Positions 45,101-57,935 of a DNA stretch of 64,000 nt are shown here, piece by piece. A program made the translations under genes and the position numbers. This DNA is from Yponomeuta sedellus (lineage: Eukaryota > Arthropoda > Insecta > Lepidoptera > Yponomeutidae): contig OW203732.1 of assembly GCA_934045075.1 (NCBI GenBank), positions 10,158,701 to 10,222,700 on the forward strand, written 5' to 3'. Every line of letters begins with the position of its first letter. The stretch's first letter is position 1. Under the pieces are notes generated by a model. That model was not told where the DNA came from, did no database searches, and saw only the letters and a list, made by a program, of their open reading frames with translations.

Positions 45101-45300
45101 CACGATGTTGGTGCACTCAGACCGACATATTTGAAATCTATACGCGGAAGCTACTCGTATCGTATACACCGGCGATCTTAGTACACTCTGATGAATACAT
45201 CCAATTTATTCCTCGGAGTGTACTAAAATCGACTTACACAATACGAATAGCATCTGAGTAGCTATTTTAGCTGACTCGGACCGAGCGCACTAAGATCGTG
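45101..45300. mobile_element. 200-bp foldback (long inverted-repeat) element
   Basis: The left arm 45101-45190 (cacgatgttggtgcactcag ... gtacactctg) aligns over its length with the reverse complement of 45214-45300 (cacgatcttagtgcgctcgg ... gtacactccg), with scattered mismatches and a 23-nt loop. Pairing extends a few bases beyond both ends. A MITE or foldback element is likely. The 68-codon ORF inside is incidental. Confidence 0.85.
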
Positions 45301-45305
45301 AAAAC

Positions 45306-46689
45306 AAGGCTTAAGGTGAAAGCCGTTAAATCAAGGATGAACGTTCTTGCGTTAAATATGGCGGTATGTAGGATGGATTCACCCCACCCGTGGTTTTGTC
45401 TCGCTCTTTACGTATGTAATTTTGTAAGCCTAACTTTTATTACTTGATTTAACTTAAATTTTGTTTTATTTTCATGGTCTTACTTTTTATGATTTAATAA
45501 CTTTTATATTATCTTTACGCACAGCGAGTGTCGCGAAGAAACCTCGACGTTTCGTAATACCTTTTTACAGAACTAATCCGATTTTCAAACCAAATCTACC
45601 AGTTTAAAATTAATTGGTTAGCAACGACTCACTCGAAGAGATCGCACTAAAATAAAATCAGTGCCTTCCTCTGAAAATAACGAACGCCATTTGCAGTTAA
45701 GAAACAATTCGGATTGACATATAAATTTCTTAACAATTTTCCTTTATTCTATAAAATTAGACATTCAAACTCAATTCTCGGCCAAGAGCCCAATTTTGAA
45801 TGCAATTTACGGCTAATTACACTGTTAAGTACAGAAGCGGCCGCGGGTATCTACAGGGGCCGCACCGCCTGCTTAGCTTCAAGCGCCCGCCCCCGGCGGG
45901 CCGGGCTAAGCAGCCGCTCCCCAGCAGCTAATGTGCAATAACTACAATACGAGCCATCGGAACCATATTGTTTTATGCGAGAAATTTAAATTCCAGATTG
46001 CGTGGAACTGCTCATCCGACACGGATTTAGAGAATTGCTTTGAATTAAGCTTAAGGATTCTTTTGTGAACGCGGTACGCCGCCGGCTGCCTTGTGTTCTG
46101 AACGTAATGGACGATGGCGTTTGATAACGTTTTTCCAACGCAAGGGATTGTTCACTTATGGGTTTTTTACAAACGCTCATATAAATACTCATTTATAAAT
46201 ATCTGAGTAATAGACGTAGCAGAGCTACTACCTTTTGACCTTAGCTATGTAAATAAATCCCCTCAAAACATGTGTAGGCATCCCACAGCGCCCTCTGAAC
46301 TCTCCTAATTAAACACATCTTGAATGAGACGTGCACTGAGGACATTTGCACGCTTTCAAAACTTTATTTAATTAGTAAGGCACTGCTTGAGGACGGGAAC
46401 ATTTTGTAAAGATTTTGTGTTGAATTTTCTATAATATGTATAATTAAATATAGCCATTAGGCCTTTGTTATAAGGTTAATAGAAAACATTTCTAGAAGGG
46501 TATTTTCCGATATAATGGCCCACATCGTGTAACTTTAATTATAAATCACTTAGGTACCTTTTCAGTTTCCCTCGACACATGAGCACGAAGTTTTACAAGG
46601 CATATAAAATAGACAGGCCAACTTTAAAACTCCAATTAAGTTATTATATTATTAAGAATTTCTTATTTATGTAATAGGTAGAGGGATAG
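45306..46689. other. No gene recognised; GC-rich island
   Basis: GC-rich at about 45835-45925. No coding signal. Confidence 0.4.
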
Positions 46690-46735
46690 GATATTCTTTA
46701 TTATATGTACATCAGGAATACTTTTTTAGAATATA
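46690..46735 (-). repeat. Possible family F fragment
   Basis: Begins 'ggatattctttattatatgt', similar to the reversed AATAAA end of family F; weak beyond that. Confidence 0.3.
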
Positions 46736-46998
46736 CTTTTTAGGTGGTATATTTAATCGCAGAAATTCTAGAGGCACAGGCGACAGCACATCCAACTTAC
46801 AAACGTGCACTTTAAACAAGTCCGTGAAGGGCGGCTTTGCAGCAAAATCGTAAAGGTTGGCCGGCTGTCAACTATAGTAACAAGATAACAAGACTTAATA
46901 ATACTGCACTAAACAGATAGACCCTGCACTAATCAGCATCCACACACACGTACACTCAGTGGCTGAAACCAGACCCCAAGACCTAGTCGTAGGACTGA

Positions 46999-47320
<322 letters not shown>

Positions 47321-47329
47321 CGCCCGCCC

Positions 47330-47400
47330 AGGTCGTCTGACCATCTGGTGGAGGGTCTGCCCACGCTGCGACCGTCGGTGGATAAATAAAGATTATTTGT
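47330..47400 (-). pseudogene. RTE-like LINE C-terminal fragment bordering the (CCTG)n array
   Basis: The minus strand reads GRSVGRPSTRWSDDLG, the GRPxxRWxDD motif of RTE-like ORF2, and then runs directly into the microsatellite. The expected downstream tail (AGxxWxxVAxDR...AQQW) is not found on the far side. Confidence 0.65.
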
Positions 47401-47744
47401 ATTTGTATCCAATGCTCGCACGAGATAAAGTCCCAGCACTCTTAACACCTGGCAAATTAGTAGGTACTTACTCGTGTGTTGGCGCTGTAATTATTAGGTA
47501 ATTATGTTAGGCTTTGTCCCTTTGTGTCTTACAGGTGTAATTTTCAAGAAGCCAACGAGAAGAGGCCCTTTAACTAGGCCCTTTGTGACAATGGAACAGC
47601 CTGCGTAGCGGGCACCAGAAGGGCCGCGAGTTGGAAACTTGAAACTACTCCTGAATTGTATACAGGGTGGAGCAATATCTCGATGTAATATATCCAACTA
47701 TTTTTATGTATATATTTTGTAGATCTGAGAATGCGTTCTAGGCT
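47401..47744. other. No feature recognised
   Basis: No ORF or repeat with a recognisable motif. Confidence 0.4.
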
Positions 47745-47915
47745 AATTATTATGGCAAAACAACAACTGCTGACAGATGGGCGAAAAATGCCACTGAATG
47801 GGTCCTACGCAGATGTGGAGCAACGCGGAGATGGCGAATTCAGATCATTGCTCAAGACAGGTAGGAGTAGAAAACAATGGCAGAGGCCTACAGTGGGACA
47901 CAAATAGGACTAAAT
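47745..47915 (+). pseudogene. RTE-like LINE C-terminal tail remnant
   Basis: Reads TADRWAKNATEWVL, then a decayed RRWRIQIIAQDR and, after a stop, KTMAEAYSGTQIGLNK, which parallels DRWAKxATEWVP ... AxDRxxWxxxxEAxxQQW. Stops and indels present. Confidence 0.65.
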
Positions 47916-47928
47916 AAAAAAACGGTCA

Positions 47929-48480
47929 AGTGCGAGTCGGACTCGCGCATCGCAAATTCCGTAGAAATTTTTCATGTCATAAATAGTTTAAGATTGAAGT
48001 CTCGCAGTTTTTCCCTTTTCCGAGTTTCAAAGATTTGTGTTTTCTAATTTCATTACAAATCTATAGTTTTCAGACTTTTCCTGTACGTGTAGTACAAAAC
48101 AACATAACTTGCCAAATTTCATATTGACAGAAAATACGGACCCTGTGAATTTTGAGTATATATTTTTAGCGGCCGTAACTTTTTTACGTTAACTTAGAAA
48201 TTTAATTTTTTCACGTCTTCAAAGGACTGTAATGAAAATTAAATGAAAAGGTTTTATTCAAAGTAGCACAGAAACTGCGGCTTAATGAACGATTCAAGTC
48301 AAACTAGGTGTCCATTTCTAAATGTAGATCATTTTGGAGAAAAAAACTCCAAACTTAGTCGTTTCAAAGTCCTTAATTAACAAAGTTTACATAGTTATTA
48401 TGTAGACACTAGTATACGGCAAAATAATTTAATTTCATTATACAATACAGCTTATATAATGCAACTAATATAATTTTAAT
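47929..48480 (+). repeat. Dispersed repeat family G, plus orientation
   Basis: Starts 'acggtcaagtgcgagtcgg' and 'actcgcgcatcgcaaattcc'. It includes 'gccaaatttcatattgacag' and 'cacgtcttcaaaggactg', which parallel 53572-54089. The 3' end is unclear. Confidence 0.55.
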
Positions 48481-49540
48481 GAAGTGTGTGTATCGATGTA
48501 TTTCTATATTTTTTCAACGAAATTTCTTAAATCACAAATCGATCTGACATTGGGGTATTATATCAGACTTCTCAAAATTTTCGAAAGTTTTCCTGTAACA
48601 GTTTTTCTATGTGTAAATATTCGAAATCGCGGAAAAAATATCAACTATTCGATACTAAACATGTACAATATGCGAAACAGTTAATATTTTTCCGCGATTT
48701 CTCTATTATTTTGTTGATTTGTTACACCCTATATAGTTGCAGATTTTATGATATGCTATGTTTTTTTAGAAGTATTGGTATAAAAGGGATAACGCGAGAG
48801 ATTTAAAACTTATTATGAATTATGATACCTATTTTACAGCACTTAATATCTAAATTTTGGTTCACTCAAAGTTAATCTTGATAGGTCTATTACGATGTCT
48901 TTGTTGCAGTTTTTCTGTACACTAATTTTTACAGGTATTGTACATTCTTCAGGGACTTTTTTAAAGATTAAGCTGTGAAAAGGCCTTTTTAGACAGCTCA
49001 AATGTCAAAATTAAATGTCTTAAACGTTCGTTGATTATAATACACTTGCAAAAAAAAACAATTTAACTTTAAAAGACCACCAACAAGTTACTTGTGTTCT
49101 TTTTACAATATTCCGCAATCAAGTTAAATTAACTCGTAGCGTTGAAGTTATTTCTTCCTTTTAAGTTTATCTAAGGAACATTTACGCTAAAAGCATTTTG
49201 AAACTCCTTAATCAACGTTCTGAGAATATTAATATAATTATTAAAAACTTTTTATAGCTCTTAAGCTAAAAAGGTAAAAATAAAAAAGGCTCTTTGGGTG
49301 AGGCGAAGAAAGCAATAAAAGCGATAAAACTTTCGAGTGTTTTTTGTCAGATAAGCCACAGAAGTTTTATAAAAGGTGAGTTTTACATACCATGAATCTA
49401 ATATCCTGCTTTTTGTTAAGAACATAATCCTCTTTCCATTACTGCCTTTGCGACTGACTACGTCGTTTGTGTCCGTTTTTTCATCATTTGAGTATTTACT
49501 AACAGTTAGTCATCGTTATCTACTTCATAATTTAAAATAA
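48481..49540. other. No gene recognised; holds a foldback
   Basis: AT-rich. The inverted repeat at 48623-48701 is listed separately. Confidence 0.4.
48623..48701. repeat. Inverted repeat with about 22-bp arms
   Basis: Arms 48623-48645 (gaaatcgcggaaaaaatat...) and 48680-48701 pair with one indel and one mismatch around a 34-nt loop. Weaker pairing continues outward for about 20 bp. Confidence 0.85.
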
Positions 49541-49735
49541 CTAGCTGTAGCTCGCGACTTCGTTAGCATGGCGTTATTTGTATTTTTCCGGGATAAAAAG
49601 TAGCCTAGTTGCTATTCCACACTATAATCTATCTCTGTGCAGAATTTCATCCCAATACCTTCAGCCGTTCTGCCGTGATTAAGTAACAAACATCCATACA
49701 TACGTACAAACTTTCATATTTATAAGTAAGATCAG
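49541..49735 (+). repeat. Dispersed repeat (family J), complete-looking
   Basis: Runs from 'ctagctgtagctcgcgactt' through 'ccgggataaaaagtagcc' and 'atctatctctgtgcagaat' to 'catatttataagtaagat'. This layout is familiar from very common insect dispersed repeats. Only one clear copy is seen here, so class and ends are tentative. Confidence 0.45.
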
Positions 49736-49752
49736 TCATAATCATACATTTA

Positions 49753-51046
49753 CATAGGCTACTTATGTATGCGGAATCTGGGATTCCAATAATTTTAAAC
49801 GCAATGTCTGACCTCCATGGTCAAATTGGTTCTTTTTTTAAATACTGGCCGCTAATATTTTTCTCTTATATACGTTAGTGTTTTGTTTTTGTTGGGTTTA
49901 AAATGTCATATCGCTGAAAAAATGGAACTCACTCGTGAAAATATTCGTGCTATGATTTATTACGATTTTCGACGTGGTTTAACGCAACAACAGTGCGTAG
50001 ATCAATTAACTTCGACTTTTGGTGGTAAAGCTCCATCAAAAACGACTGTGTATCACTGGTTTAGTGAGTTTAATCGCGGGCGCAGTAAGCTCACGGACGA
50101 AGTTAAAGAAGGTCGCCCAAAATCGGTGGTTGTGCCACAAAATATTGAAGCTGTGCGAAAACTAATAATGCAAGACCGCCATGTTACGTATCGCGAGATA
50201 GAGGCTATTCTGGGCATATGTATGACGAGCATTCATAGGATATTACATGAACATTTGTCTGTAAAAAAAATTTGTTCGCGTTGGATTCCGCACAACTTAA
50301 CTCAGGATCAAAAAGATGCTCGCGTCGAATGGTGCAAGAAAACCTTAAAAAAATTCAACGGAGGCGACTCAAAATCTGTTTATAATATTTACACAGGTGA
50401 CGAATCCTGGATCTACGCGTACGGTCCCGAAACTAAACAACAATCAACAGTTTGGGTGTTTCAAAATGAGCCGAACCCTATGAAAGTGGATCGTGCAAAA
50501 AGCACTGTAAAGCAAATGGTGGCCTGCTTTTTTGGTATTAATGGCCATGTGGCTACAATACCACTGGAGAATCCCAGAACGGTTAATTCGGAGTGGTACA
50601 CGACCATTTGTTTGCCGGAAGTATTTGAAGAAATACGTCAAAACAACCAGCGACGCAGAATCAATATTTTACCATGACAATGCCAGCTGTCATACATCTC
50701 AGGAAACAACTACATTTTTGGATGGTCAAAAAATTTAATTGATGGGTCATCCACCGTACAGCCCTGATTTGGCTCCCAATGATTTCTATTTATTCCCAAA
50801 TGTAAAGAATAAATTACGTGGTCAACGATTTTCGACCCGTGAAGATGCCGTAGATGCGTTCAAACAGCACGTTTTGGAGATACCTCAATCAGAGTGGAAA
50901 AAGTGTTTTACAAATTGGTTTCATCGAATGCAAACGTGCATCGATCATAGTGGAGAATACTTTGAAAAACAAGAAAAGCATATTTAGCGATATACGAGTA
51001 CATCTGTTTATTTTTTCTATTCCACATACATAAGTAGCAGCCCTCG
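49753..51046 (+). mobile_element. mariner transposon, copy 2 (about 1.3 kb), TA flanks
   Basis: The ends carry the same inverted repeats as copy 1 (cataggctacttatgtatg on the left; cgagggctgctacttatgta as reverse complement of the right). TA dinucleotides lie at 49751-49752 and 51047-51048. The gene is on the plus strand. Outside, agtaagatcag occurs near both flanks (49726-49736 and 51053-51063). Confidence 0.93.
49922..50987 (+). pseudogene. mariner transposase (DD34D), copy 2, frameshift plus nonsense
   Basis: The start ATG at 49922 gives MELTRENIRAM. The ATG at 49883 lies in the 5' leader and is less likely, because copy 1 aligns from 49922. The HTH region, GRPKS linker, GDESWIYAY, HDNASCHTS and SPDLAPND are all present, so the DD34D residues are intact. 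A 1-bp insertion near 50661-50668 (after NQRRRI) breaks the frame just before the second aspartate, and a TAA at 50736-50738 interrupts the rest. The C-terminus (PQSEWKKCFTNWF, ending EKHI) is better kept than in copy 1. It lacks about 9 bp that copy 1 has at HLSCKHLKK. Inactive. Confidence 0.93.
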
Positions 51047-51048
51047 TA

Positions 51049-53176
51049 TATGAGTAAGATCAGACTAGCCGATAAACATCATACAAGGTTATTTTCACCG
51101 TTTATTTCAAAAAGAAACTGTGATTTTTTGTTACACAATACAATATGCATATATTTTATACCGGACACATATTCCTTTGACAACTAGAAACCTGGGTATT
51201 TCTTTATCAATCAGATCGTATTTCTTAATCAATCAGATCAATGGAAGACCACTGTGTTGCAAATAACTAAATAGACATTGTTGTTTTACGCCTTTCATCA
51301 GCGGTTTATTTACATACAGGGAAAGTGTGGGCGCCGGCTGAGGCGAGATGTATCGTGCTCCCCGGCGCCGGGCGGCAACAGACACTCTCTTCATTATACG
51401 CCAACATGCGTCACCTTGATGCAAAGCATTCGCTAACTGTCTCCGTTTATGATTGAAACACAATTTGTTGCCGAGCTATTTCCAGTACTACCTACGTTCA
51501 GACGGTGCCGTGTTCTGTGGCGCTGTTGTCGTGACGTAAAATGTAATGCGTGCGCGGCATTTCGTGTAAACTAGCGCCATAGTTTGCAGTTAGGAAAAGC
51601 TGTGTTAGTAGGTTTTTTTCTTTATTTTATGCTTAGTGATTGTTCTTACTATTTACTACTTCTAAAGACTCTTTTCCTTTCTTTTAATTTTTCACATAAT
51701 TCAATCTACTGGAGATAGCTAACAAACATCTCGTAAAGCACACTATCCCGCCGCAAGGCCAATCTTAGAGGCACATACACTAAATTTGACAGCTCTTTGT
51801 TACGAGCAATTCAAGCTCATAAGACGAGTGTCAAGCATAAAGTACTTTTGTGGCCTCGTTACTTCAGCGCCTAGGATATTTGATACCTTAGTCCGAAGCT
51901 TTACAGTCTATGTCTGTGTAGGCGAGCCTGTTATATTTTATTTAGTGTAACAGAGAATGAAGGCTTCTCATGGTCTTGGTCTGAGTTAAACCAACGTAAT
52001 CTATGTAATCTATAGGTACCTGTATACCTCCGACCGCCATTAATATTTGACATAAATCAGTAGCACTAAGTCCACAAAGTCCAGTAATGCATGCGACTTC
52101 GTTATTGAACGTTAATAGATTCCTGTAAGCCGCGGCTTAGCAGCGTTTGCCACTACTTAATGGAATTGATAACACAACAGGCTACGGCTTTTTATGCTCT
52201 TCTTAATCTTTTATGCAATAGCTAGAACAATGTTCGTGAAACAGTTCACACAATATTTCAGAACGCAAGCGAGCGGCTGAATATCAAAAAGTGCGCATCG
52301 CGATGCCGAGCTGCAACTAGTTTATTCCACGTTTGTTCCGCGATATTATTCAGTGGTGGCGGGCCCAAAGCGGACCCAGAGCGAGCTGGAGGAACTGTAG
52401 CATCAGCCCATTCAACTGTGTGGAAGAATGCTTACAATACAGATGCACCACGCTCCGCCAAGCCAACTTGCTTTCTACTGTCACAGAACATTACAATTTA
52501 ATTATGATACCAGATATTTAGATACCATACTACTAAAACGAGTACATGTTCCAAACGTCTTTATCTATTATAAGCTAACCAACTTTCATCATTAGAGGGA
52601 TTGAAATCTTAGCGCACTCTCACGACATGAATGTCACGTTCCTAATTAACTAACTCCGCTGTCTCCGCACCTTAATGAGGTTCTCAACTCTTAACAATTT
52701 AATCTGTTGAAAAGAAAACTTAATTATTCAATTTGCATGATCAATATTGCGGACTTTCTTCAGATTTTAAATTACCGTGCCGAGAATGTAAACATCGTCG
52801 ATTCGTTGTGCCAAAACAGAGGCTTTGCGTGTTGTAAACTTACAAACTTTAAAGATAAGAGTTTGTTACTTTGGTTAAACTCTGATTGGGATTTATGTAA
52901 GCCTAAAAGGAAAATGTGAGCCTCCTTTTTTCTAGTAAAACCTTACTTACCTGATGGCCTTGTAAGTAGGCTCTTAAGGATTTTAGGGCGGCCGGGACAC
53001 ACGGCTTATCCGTGGACATGTCTTGATATCCAAGGGGTTTGAGAGCCTATCGACGTCGCATAAACTCATCGACATAGTGCCGCTATTTTATCCTATTTCA
53101 TATTAACATCAGATTAAGCCCAAAAAGAGAGTTATCACGGAATAATTTTGCTCTATCCGTAAGCTTGCGCGTTTAT
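51049..53176. other. No gene recognised
   Basis: About 2.1 kb without recognised elements. GC-rich at about 51325-51385. Short ORFs only. Confidence 0.4.
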
Positions 53177-53570
53177 GAATAGAGTTATCGTTATCATTAT
53201 CAACCCTTGTATGTTGCCACTGCTGGCACGGGTCTCTTCCTGCATTGCAGGAAGGTTAGGCCATACTCCACCACGGGGGCCAAGTCCGGGTTGGTGGAGG
53301 ATTGTAAGACAGTGGCGGGCCTTACTGTCAGAAGTTATCAAGCCGCCCATAAGGCCTCTGACATGGCTTAACGACTGCCATTATATGACAGCCGGCACCA
53401 ACGGCTTAACGTGCCTTGCGAAGCACGGAAGCGCTCGGAAAAATGCCACTAGCGGTAGTCACGGGACGCTCACCCATCCTGTACCTGACCGCGCCTGTTG
53501 TTGCTTAACCAAGTGATTGATTCCAATCACTCGGTTCGCCTAGGCCACGAGCGCTTAGAATAGAGTAACG
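53177..53570 (-). mobile_element. 5S-rRNA-headed SINE (family A), complete, with imperfect target-site duplication
   Basis: The element 53198-53556 (minus) begins aagcgctcgtggcctaggcg. It has the 5S-like A box (ggttaagcaacaac) and C box (aggatgggtgag) and ends with the ccagcagtgg tail and gggttgata. gaatagagttatcg (53177-53190) and gaatagagtaacg (53558-53570) flank it and look like a slightly diverged duplication. ORFs inside are by-products. Confidence 0.88.
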
Positions 53571-53571
53571 A

Positions 53572-54089
53572 ATATAAAAACAAACTCAAATGTGAGTTTA
53601 ACTCGCGCACCGGGGTTCCGTACTGAGCTTATGTACATGTAAGTACATGTAACAAATAATATAGAAATCTAGTCAGTTTTTGCCGAACTTCAAAGACTGA
53701 TTTAATAGTTTTCTGATTTTTCCCTGTATTTCTATTGTAAGACGATAATAGTGGCCGAATTCCATATCTAGGTCAACGGAAAATACCCCATGAATTTTGA
53801 TTCCTTTGAGTGCTGAAATATACGTTTTTTGCGGTGTAAACAGCCAAAACTTTTTTTTGCGTTAAATGGAAAGTTCGTATTTTTCACAACTTCAAAGGAA
53901 TGAAAAGGATCAAAAGATCTTAGTGTGCGGTTATAATTTCAATTCGATACCTATACACGTTTCCTAAATAAAGGGTCTTGACAGACGGGCGGACTGACGG
54001 ACAAGAGGACGGATGGAAGGGTGAACAAGAAAATGATCTTTTTTCCGGGAAGGGTTCCGTTTTTCCTTTTGAGATACGGAACCCTAAAA
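53572..54089 (+). repeat. Dispersed repeat family G, complete-looking copy
   Basis: About 520 bp from 'actcgcgcaccggggttcc' near the start to a terminal hairpin (gggttccgt 54052-54060 / acggaaccc 54076-54084). Internal blocks match 47929-48480 (such as 'cacaacttcaaagga'). It starts right after the SINE at 53198-53556. Class unknown. Confidence 0.6.
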
Positions 54090-57000
54090 AGTTAGTAGCA
54101 CTCAAGCTTACAATTGACAACATTTAATTTTTTAGCCTATGTATTTTATTGTCTTAAAGGAAACTAGATGCTAAATAAAACCCATATTTTTTATTTTAGG
54201 AAATTCGATAATATTCTTTCATATTTTTCTGTTTGAATTTCGTCTTATTCTAAAAAGATGGAAACGTCAAATAACGTCACACATATGGCTTCTTGCCGAT
54301 TTTTTCAAAACCAATGGAATTAAGGAAAGGAAAAGGCATTACTCCAACATGACATTTGAATGAAATTGAAAATGACATCTGTCATAACAATTCTAATTAG
54401 GCAACGGTACCTCCTCATTCCACAGTATGTGTGACGTCATCACACAATTTTTGGTTTTTATTTATTTTCTCTAAAATTAAGCAATAATAAAATCATAAAA
54501 TTTCTAAATATTTTTATCTTAATCAGAAAGCAAAATTAAGAACGGAAATTTTAGTTTTAGGCGTTGTGAAATATGAAATGTAGTCAATTCTCTGTGCTTT
54601 GGGCTCTAATTGTTAACGCTAGTAAGCTTCGAGTAGCCTTTTAATGGTGGTATCGTTAACCTACTTCGGGTATGGAACCCAAAGAACCAACTAAGTAACA
54701 ATCTATTTCAAAGTTCCCGTTTTTACCGTGTCATAATACACATGTTTGTTATATACAGTGGCCAAAACAATCGATCCCTATACGTAAACTCTAATAAGTT
54801 ACGTTAAGGGTAACCTTATAACAAAAATATCAAATTTGGTGTGCTGCCAACTTTGTATAAATATACCAAAAACCATGCGATTCATTAATAAAATATTTAT
54901 TTTATAAGTAACGTATGGCGACATAGCATAATTTTAGCAAAAGTTTCTCGATAAATCTACCAAACGTTATCTTTAGACGCTTAACACAGAGAATATAGGT
55001 ACTTGCAGAGCCGAGCGCGGGTGGGCTCTTTAAGCCGTATGATCTCGTTGCAATCAACTGTCATCTCCATATCACATGGAGTGCCGGCACAAAAGACTGG
55101 CCTCGTCGTCGCGAGCTCTCCTCATATGTGTGAGATAAGACATGCCCGGCGGCAACCGCCGCGCGCCGGCTTTTTGCCTATCTGCTGCTAACCTTATGGT
55201 TATTTATTACGATATTGTGTATTATGGCCATGAAGACAAGATAACCCACAACCAATCTTGTTTTATGATATGCCTAGGGAAAGGGCAAGAGAGCCTCGTA
55301 TGTAAAATGTCGTGTTTCGCGTGCTAAATATGCGCTTATTGATTCGAGCATTCAAGGCGGAATGATGGAGTCACTGAATTAATTTGGTTGCTAATACTAA
55401 TTTATGCGAATAATCCGGGTAATTCGCTGCGGCATGCTTCTAACACGACTACGCCGTAGTCGCGCTACGTCGCGCCGTAGCACTGCTACGACACCACCGT
55501 TGAATATGTTAATATTTTCCATATACCAATAGCTAATAACCACATATTATATCAACTTTCTAGTTTTAACACAGGACGGATTTTAACATGTATATTTTAT
55601 ATAGCTTATAAACATCCCACTGCAGGGCTTCTCTCTATATATTATTTTTTAATGTGGATATTATTCTGAAATGAATCGATGCTCGTGTAATGAAATTGGA
55701 CGCGTGAGTGCTAGGGGTGCTAATAGACTGTGGAAAAATATGTACTCCTATAAACAGCAAAAATAATATGTCCTTTTTTAAGGAAAATAATTACAGGGGT
55801 GACCTTGAATTCGTTTCACTATTTTAAGGGGATATTCTAACTATGTTTTAGAAACGTATAGCGCAATTTTTTTTTGTTACTCTAAATTACGTAACAATAT
55901 CATAGCAAAATGGCATGGTTTGGGCGTCATATGATCGGCGCCGGCCAAATTACTTGGCCATTCTTTCACTTATTTACTCATGTCGGAAGATAGAGTCTTA
56001 AACCTTTTACGACATAAAAAACTATTTTCATCGCTATGAGATTTCCTACTTAGACGTAGTAAATCACGAACGACTAGTTAAAAATATGTTCTTCCGATTC
56101 TGTTATATCATTTGTAATACTTATATCATCATATTAAGGGCAACTTCCCTCAAAACACTGCTTCAAAAACTCGCCGCACAAATGGAAAAAATACAAAATT
56201 TTGTTTTTTCCGATTTTATTCCTAGAATTTTTGTTCGCTTGGCGTAGGTGTACCTTGAATTTTTTTTTTCAAATTAAACATGTTATAAGTCACCAAGAAG
56301 TCTCTTGCTAGTTATGATATTAAATTTGTTTATATCAGAAATAATTTTTTTATTGCATTGGTATTACAAAATTGACACTTGTTCACCTTCAAGGTGTTTC
56401 ATATTATTTAAATAAAATTTCATTTTGATAGCTATACAGCTTAAGATTTGATAGCCGTGCTTAAGAAAAATAGCATTGGCGGACCTACTGACAGCCAATT
56501 AAGACCATACCATGTATTTTTCTGAATTTGTCCAAATTTGTTAGTTTAACTACCTATCATCCTCTATGGGTTCTGTTTTTTCATTTGAAGGAATGAAACC
56601 TTACAAAGGACAGAATATTAAACAATTAGTGTAAACACGAATAGCCTGTGTTTTTATGACATTTTATATGGCAGGTGGTAATCGCCGGCATCACGCAAAC
56701 GACTAATTACGCTTTGCATACACAAGTATACGTCCTCCATGTGTTCAAATAATCACGACACTTTCACAACATATTATGTCAGTTCAAGGCCGTGTATATC
56801 GTAAAACATGAGAAATGTTTCATCGAATCAAGAAAAGCATACCACAAAATAGTCTTACGTAACAAAACTACCGACAGATAACTTTTAATCGTCCACTTAT
56901 AAAGTAGAAACGAAGTTCATCGTAGCCCAAACGTTTCGAATAGTTCGCGCTGATTACAATCCTTGATAATTCCACCGAATAAAGTTTTCCAACTATTTCC

Positions 57001-57879
57001 GTTGTAATTGCGTTTTATTCTGCTCGGAGTCGCAATGTAAGCCGAAGGAAACGGAGGCATGCGAGGCTTCGCTACGGAAATGTAGTGCATTTTGAGACGA
57101 ACTTCTACTTATAAATTATTCAAGTAGCGAGGCACTTCAAACACAGCCACCCGCCGAGCGTTATTTTGAGAACAACGACTGCTGGCGCTTACCCGGCATG
57201 CCCGGGCGCCATGTGCCTCCTTAATATGTGGCGCCTTCGCACGCGCGCGCTCTAATATACTTAAAACTATTGCCACTTATGCCTGGACATTGCTTAGTCT
57301 GCCAGCTCCCTCCGACAATGCCACAGTAACAATTTTTTTATATTTTTATGTAGGCAATAAGTTGTGTAAATTCTGGTGACGTTCTATCAGATTTTGAAAT
57401 ACGTATCCCGAAAGGTTAGGCCTTATCAGGGTTTGCCACTTTAAAGTAACTAGGGCTAGTAATCAAAGTCAGCTGTATTCACTGTTTCGTGATTCCATTT
57501 GGAACAGCGGCTTATAGTCAATTTTCGTCCGTGACTATTGCCGTGATTACAATATTCGGCTGCCGCATCGCATGCTATTTGTAGCCGTATTTGCTCACCT
57601 ATCAAATGTTCGTAAACGTTATTACGGTTGGGCGTTCGCTTAACGGTCCTGCACTGTAGTAAACAAGCCAATGACGGTTAACATTTTCGACAAGCGTTTC
57701 TCATTCGGTGACTGAATTTGGCCACGGATCCAGTGTGAGCGCGCCAACAGCCGACAGCAACACCACAAAAGCGCATAGCGGTTCTGTCCAATCGTCAAAT
57801 GAAATAATCTGGCATGGTTAGATCAAGGTTACATGTGAGGATAGACAAAAAAGCGTAGTCTATATTATTTCGCTGCCGT
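54090..57879. other. No gene recognised; GC-rich islands and small repeats
   Basis: The longest stretch without an identified element. Holds GC-rich islands at about 55000-55180 and 57140-57260, a CTACG/CGTAG cluster at 55443-55495, and a family I fragment near 55610-55640 (cccactgcagggcttctctc). Confidence 0.4.
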
Positions 57880-57935
57880 CGTCGTCGTCGTCAGGCAATA
57901 TACTACTCCACTGCTGGACATAGCCCGCTCCTATG
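57880..57935 (-). mobile_element. Family E SINE, 3' tail only, minus orientation
   Basis: The reverse complement reads gggctatgtccagcagtgg and then a (GAC)n tail, the 3' end of family E. Confidence 0.75.
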
